From the NCBI GenBank assembly GCA_902534685.1, contig CACAQP010000004.1, positions 1-43,108 of the forward strand: a stretch of 43,108 nt of DNA, read 5' to 3'. Both the position numbers and the translations under genes were made by a program. Position 1 is the first letter of the stretch, and each line of letters opens with the position of its first letter. This DNA is from an uncultured Prochlorococcus sp. GTDB taxonomy: Bacteria; Cyanobacteriota; Cyanobacteriia; PCC-6307; Cyanobiaceae. Shown here in pieces: positions 39,615 to 43,108 of this stretch. The notes beneath the pieces were generated by a model that saw nothing but the letters and a program-made list of their open reading frames with translations, was not told the DNA's origin and searched no databases.

Positions 39615-41057
39615 ATGAAATATATGTTTTCAAGTTATATTCCTAAAAATAGTTTTGATGAATATTTTAAGGACAACGTTAATTCTGCTAGAGAAATATT
39701 GATTCCACTTCTTTCTTCTTTAGATAATATGGGGCTCGAAGAATTAAACAGGAATCACTCTGCCGCTAAAAAATTATTACTAAGACATGGTGCAACTTTC
39801 AGATTAAACGATACTGGTTTAAAAGGTACGGAAAGAATATTACCTTTTGATCCACTTCCTAGAATAATCAGTAAAGATGATTGGATAACATTAGAAAAAG
39901 GACTAAAACAAAGGCTTGAGGCAATTGATTTATTTCTAGATGATATTTACAATTCTCAAAATATAATTAATGATGGGATAATTCCAAGAGAATTAATAGA
40001 AAGTTCGGAAGGTTGGAGACCTCAAATGATAGGTTTCAAACCTCCTCTAAATAAATGGTGTCAAATTTCAGGACTTGATTTAATAAGGGATAGGGAAGGA
40101 GATTGGCATGTTTTAGAAGATAATTTAAGATGCCCTTCTGGGGTTGCTTATTTTTTAGAAAATAGATTAGTTATGAAAAATATTTTTCCTAATCTTTTCT
40201 CAGGAAGAATAGTAAAACCAATTGATGAATATCCATCATATCTTTTAAAAACGCTTCAAGAACTTGCAGTTTGGACAGATACACCCAAGATAGTTCTACT
40301 TACTCCTGGAATTTTTAATAGTGCTTATTTTGAACATAGTTATTTAGCTCAAGAAATGGGCATCCAACTAGTCCAGGGTCATGACTTAGTTTGTAATGAT
40401 GATTATGTATATTTAAAAACCACCTCTGGATTAAAAAGAGTTGATGTCATTTACAGACGAATTGATGATGATTTCTTAGATCCTCTTTATTTCAGAAAAG
40501 ATTCCTGCCTTGGTGTTACAGGATTACTTGATGTTTTTAAAGCAGGTCATGTTGCTTTAGCAAATGCACCTGGGACTGGAATAGCAGATGACAAAATGAT
40601 TTATTCTTTTGTTCCAAAAATGATTAAATATTATCTTGATGAAGAAATTATTATTAAAAATGTAGAAACGTATATTTGTCATTACCAAAAGGATCGAGAA
40701 TATGTTCTAGAAAATTTATCAAAACTTGTTGTTAAGTCTGTCTCAGAAGCAGGTGGTTATGGAATGTTAATTGGCCCTCACTCAACAACATCTGAAATAG
40801 AAGAATTCGCTAATAAAATTAAAAATAATCCTAGAAATTTCATAGCACAACCAACATTAGAATTATCTACTGTGCCATCGTTATGTGATGGTGAATTATA
40901 TCCATGTCATGTTGATTTAAGACCATATATCTTGAGAGGAAAAGATTCATGGGTTAGCCCTGGTGGGCTTACGAGGGTAGCATTAAAAAAAGGATCATTA
41001 GTCGTCAATTCTTCTCAAGGGGGAGGATGCAAAGATACATGGGTCGTAGGTAAATAA
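39615..41057 (+). CDS. circularly permuted ATP-grasp protein (DUF404/DUF407)
   Basis: 480 residues, the family's normal length. I see HLVEDNLRCPSGVAYFLENR-type ligand strand (WHVLEDNLRCPSG), the LTPGIFNSAYFEHSYLAQEMG segment, YRRIDDDFLDP, NAPGTGIADDK and KSVSEAGGYGM, which are the conserved blocks of these ligases. They are thought to form an amide bond using ATP. First gene of a three-gene operon; the next start is two bases after this stop. Confidence 0.9.
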   Translation: MKYMFSSYIPKNSFDEYFKDNVNSAREILIPLLSSLDNMGLEELNRNHSAAKKLLLRHGATFRLNDTGLKGTERILPFDPLPRIISKDDWITLEKGLKQRLEAIDLFLDDIYNSQNIINDGIIPRELIESSEGWRPQMIGFKPPLNKWCQISGLDLIRDREGDWHVLEDNLRCPSGVAYFLENRLVMKNIFPNLFSGRIVKPIDEYPSYLLKTLQELAVWTDTPKIVLLTPGIFNSAYFEHSYLAQEMGIQLVQGHDLVCNDDYVYLKTTSGLKRVDVIYRRIDDDFLDPLYFRKDSCLGVTGLLDVFKAGHVALANAPGTGIADDKMIYSFVPKMIKYYLDEEIIIKNVETYICHYQKDREYVLENLSKLVVKSVSEAGGYGMLIGPHSTTSEIEEFANKIKNNPRNFIAQPTLELSTVPSLCDGELYPCHVDLRPYILRGKDSWVSPGGLTRVALKKGSLVVNSSQGGGCKDTWVVGK

Positions 41058-41058
41058 T

Positions 41059-42000
41059 ATGCTTTTGAGTCGTGTAGCAGAATCCCTTTATTGGATAAAT
41101 CGTTATTTAGAACGTGCAGAGAACATATCTCGTTTCGTGGAAGTTAGTGAAGCAATGTCCTTAGATTGTCCGCCAGGAAGTGCAGAACCTTGGCTCCCCT
41201 TAATTGATGCTTCAAGTGATAGAGAATCTTTTGATAAAAGATTCCCAGAGAAAAAACCTAATGACGTTATTAATTTTTTGATAAGAGATCGTTTAAACCC
41301 AAACAGTATAATATCTTGCATTCAAATGGCAAGAGAAAATGCAAGACAAATCAGAGATGTCATGACCTCAGAAATGTGGGAACAGATAAATATTTTATAT
41401 TGGAATATGCAAGAAGGAGAGGCAATATGGAATAAACCAAGACAAGAACAATTAAGTGAAATAAGAAGGGAATGTCAGCTTTTTTATGGAATTACAGATG
41501 CGACCCTAAGCAAAGACCTCGCCTGGAGATTTAGCATTCTTGGAAGATTGATCGAAAGAGCTGACAAAACATCAAGAATTTTAGATGTTAAATACTATTT
41601 ACTTCTACCCAGCTTAGATGAGCTTGGAGGAGTTCTTGATGAGCTGCAATGGATTGCACTTTTACGCTCAGCTGGAGCTTATCAAATGTTTAGGAAAGCA
41701 GTGCAAAATTCTATAAAGCCTAATTCAGTTGCGAGATTTCTTTTACTTGATCCAATTTTTCCGAGATCAGTAAGATACTGTCTTGATGGGATAAGTAATA
41801 CACTTAAAACGATAGATACCTCACCATCTACTGAAAATCCTTCAGAATTAGAATGCATGAGAGGTTTGCTTAAAGCAAAGTGGAGTTATATCAGAATTGA
41901 AGATATAATCAATGATGGTTTACATGAGGCAATCGATTCATTGCAAATGGATTTAAATAAATTAAATGATCTCATTCAAGAAAAATATTTTATTAATTAA
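41059..42000 (+). CDS. alpha-E domain protein (DUF403)
   Basis: 313 residues, all-helical, beginning MLLSRVAESLYWINRYLERAENISRF, the alpha-E signature, with a later ARENARQIRD and LGRLIERADKTSRILD typical of the family. Function is unknown; it always travels with the ATP-grasp and transglutaminase genes and may bind the substrate or hold the complex. Start two bases after the ATP-grasp stop. Confidence 0.9.
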   Translation: MLLSRVAESLYWINRYLERAENISRFVEVSEAMSLDCPPGSAEPWLPLIDASSDRESFDKRFPEKKPNDVINFLIRDRLNPNSIISCIQMARENARQIRDVMTSEMWEQINILYWNMQEGEAIWNKPRQEQLSEIRRECQLFYGITDATLSKDLAWRFSILGRLIERADKTSRILDVKYYLLLPSLDELGGVLDELQWIALLRSAGAYQMFRKAVQNSIKPNSVARFLLLDPIFPRSVRYCLDGISNTLKTIDTSPSTENPSELECMRGLLKAKWSYIRIEDIINDGLHEAIDSLQMDLNKLNDLIQEKYFIN

Positions 42001-42011
42001 TAAGTTTATTA

Positions 42012-42869
42012 ATGAGAATTAAATACATTCACAAACTTGAATACAAATACGAAGACCCTGTTCAATTAGGAGAGCATAGATTATGTATAAAGCCAAGGTC
42101 AAATGGATTCCAAAATCTAAAGAATTTTGAATTAAAAATAACTCCAGAACCAGAAATTATTTATCCATTACTTGCTGCCAGCGGAGAAGAGATTAGTAGA
42201 ATCAGATTCAATGGATTAACAGATAATTTAACTATTGAATCAATCAGCGAAGTTGAAACTATTAAACATCCAAACATTATTGATGGAGTTAAAAATAGAG
42301 ATTTAACATTACCTTTTTGTAGAAGCATTATTAACAGAGATTTACAGGGAGCATTAGAGGGATGGATGCCAAATGGACAACACGATCCGTCTGCAGTAGA
42401 ACTTGCCCAAGAAGCCTTAGCAGGAAGCATTAATAACGCATTATCATTTACCTATCAACTAATAGAGATAATTCAAGATCGGGTTAAATATACCAAAAGA
42501 CATACTGGTCCAGCATGGCCGGCTAGCAGAACGCTTAGAGAACGTATAGGCTCATGCAGAGATTTAGCAATGCTAATGGTTGAAGCTTGCAGGTCTATAG
42601 GTATCCCAAGTAGGTTTGTAAGTGGTTATCATTTTGAAGATCCCTTACCCTCTGAGTTGGATTTGCACGCTTGGGCTGAATTATACATTCCAGGTGCTGG
42701 TTGGAGAGGTTTTGATCCAAGCGGAAAAGGATTAATAGATGATAGATATTTAACATTGGTATCCTCTTCAAAATCTAATTTAACCTCTGTAATTACAGGA
42801 AACTTTATAGGAAAAAACAATTTAGAAAATACTTTATCCTGGGTAATCAAACCTCTTGAAATTAAATAA
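42012..42869 (+). CDS. transglutaminase-like cysteine peptidase family protein
   Basis: 285 residues. The N-terminal domain is the bacterial transglutaminase_N type (MRIKYIHKLEYKYEDPVQLGEHRLC), and the catalytic triad is visible as Cys in RIGSCRDLA, His in LHAWAEL and Asp in FDPSGKG. It probably cuts or transfers an amide bond opposite to the ATP-grasp ligase. Third gene of the operon, 11 bases after the alpha-E gene. Confidence 0.92.
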   Translation: MRIKYIHKLEYKYEDPVQLGEHRLCIKPRSNGFQNLKNFELKITPEPEIIYPLLAASGEEISRIRFNGLTDNLTIESISEVETIKHPNIIDGVKNRDLTLPFCRSIINRDLQGALEGWMPNGQHDPSAVELAQEALAGSINNALSFTYQLIEIIQDRVKYTKRHTGPAWPASRTLRERIGSCRDLAMLMVEACRSIGIPSRFVSGYHFEDPLPSELDLHAWAELYIPGAGWRGFDPSGKGLIDDRYLTLVSSSKSNLTSVITGNFIGKNNLENTLSWVIKPLEIK

Positions 42870-43040
42870 ACACTAAATTTATTCTTTTAAAACAAAAAAA
42901 TATATAAATAATAATATGTTTCTTTTTTAGTGTTAATTGATACGTTCTTGAATATATATATCTGTTTTCATTTGTTTAATCTTTAAAGAAAATTGAACTC
43001 AAGTTTAGAAATTCCAGTTATCAAATCAAACAAATCGAAA

Positions 43041-43108
43041 ATGTTTGAATTGATAAGTTATGAAAAATTTCGCGATACAAAAGATGTAAGATTTTTTGAT
43101 ATTAGTGT
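43041..43108 (+). CDS. partial gene at the window edge
   Basis: ATG frame open to the last base, MFELISYEKFRDTKDVRFFDISV. Only 22 complete codons are visible, so the family cannot be told. Confidence 0.5.
   Translation, partial: MFELISYEKFRDTKDVRFFDIS

Noticed and set aside
42869-42934. Inverted repeat AACACTAAA / TTTAGTGTT with a 48-base loop after the transglutaminase gene.
   Set aside because: Loop too long for a terminator, and no T-run follows.

Overview
The window looks like part of a marine picocyanobacterial chromosome, most probably high-light Prochlorococcus. This is inferred from content, not from a database match. The DNA is very AT-rich, gaps between genes are short, Shine-Dalgarno sequences are rare, TTG starts recur, and there are many single-helix proteins of 35-60 residues. 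The recognisable families are cyanobacterial or widespread: ribosomal protein S21, PAP/fibrillin proteins, an ssl1498/Psb34-like protein, a DUF2839 protein, PurT and a Zur/Znu zinc system. No rRNA, tRNA, insertion sequence, phage gene or CRISPR array was seen.

Layout. 0-2.5 kb: two unknown genes, a phosphoribosyltransferase-like and a nucleoside deoxyribosyltransferase-like gene, rpsU, and a helix-hairpin-helix protein with a Lys-Thr repeat. 2.8-5.6 kb: uridine-kinase-like, FAD-oxidoreductase and MTHFR-like genes, then a small reading frame with no standard start codon. 5.7-16.7 kb: mostly housekeeping and small genes (S51 peptidase, GNAT acetyltransferase, DCC oxidoreductase, a metallo-beta-lactamase-fold protein, aminopeptidase N, PurT). 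16.8-30.4 kb: a glutathione-peroxidase-like protein, a TatA/B-like protein with 57-bp repeats, a tRNA-dihydrouridine synthase, a free-standing IF-2 N-terminal domain, a thioesterase, a membrane-anchored Mrr-like nuclease, a MAPEG protein, two PAP/fibrillin proteins, OsmC and numerous tiny membrane proteins.

30.5-30.9 kb carries two tandem minus-strand small-RNA candidates. One holds the Yfr1 motif ACTCCTCACAC. The other holds the paired GGAAAC motif of the Yfr2 family, plus a stretch nearly complementary to the Yfr1 motif.

31.8-38.0 kb is a zinc locus: znuB, zur, znuC, znuA, a CobW/COG0523 GTPase and a WD40 protein. A palindrome matching TGANAATNATTNTCA lies before znuA. A region of about 105 residues with the same landmarks (FEW near its start, an aromatic-T-x-H motif near its end) appears in both the exported zinc-binding protein ZnuA and the cytosolic GTPase next to it. 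This is the strongest candidate here for an undescribed module, perhaps a zinc-handling domain used on both sides of the membrane.

39.6-42.9 kb is an ATP-grasp / alpha-E / transglutaminase operon, a conserved trio thought to build or remodel a peptide-type bond. The right edge cuts into one further gene.
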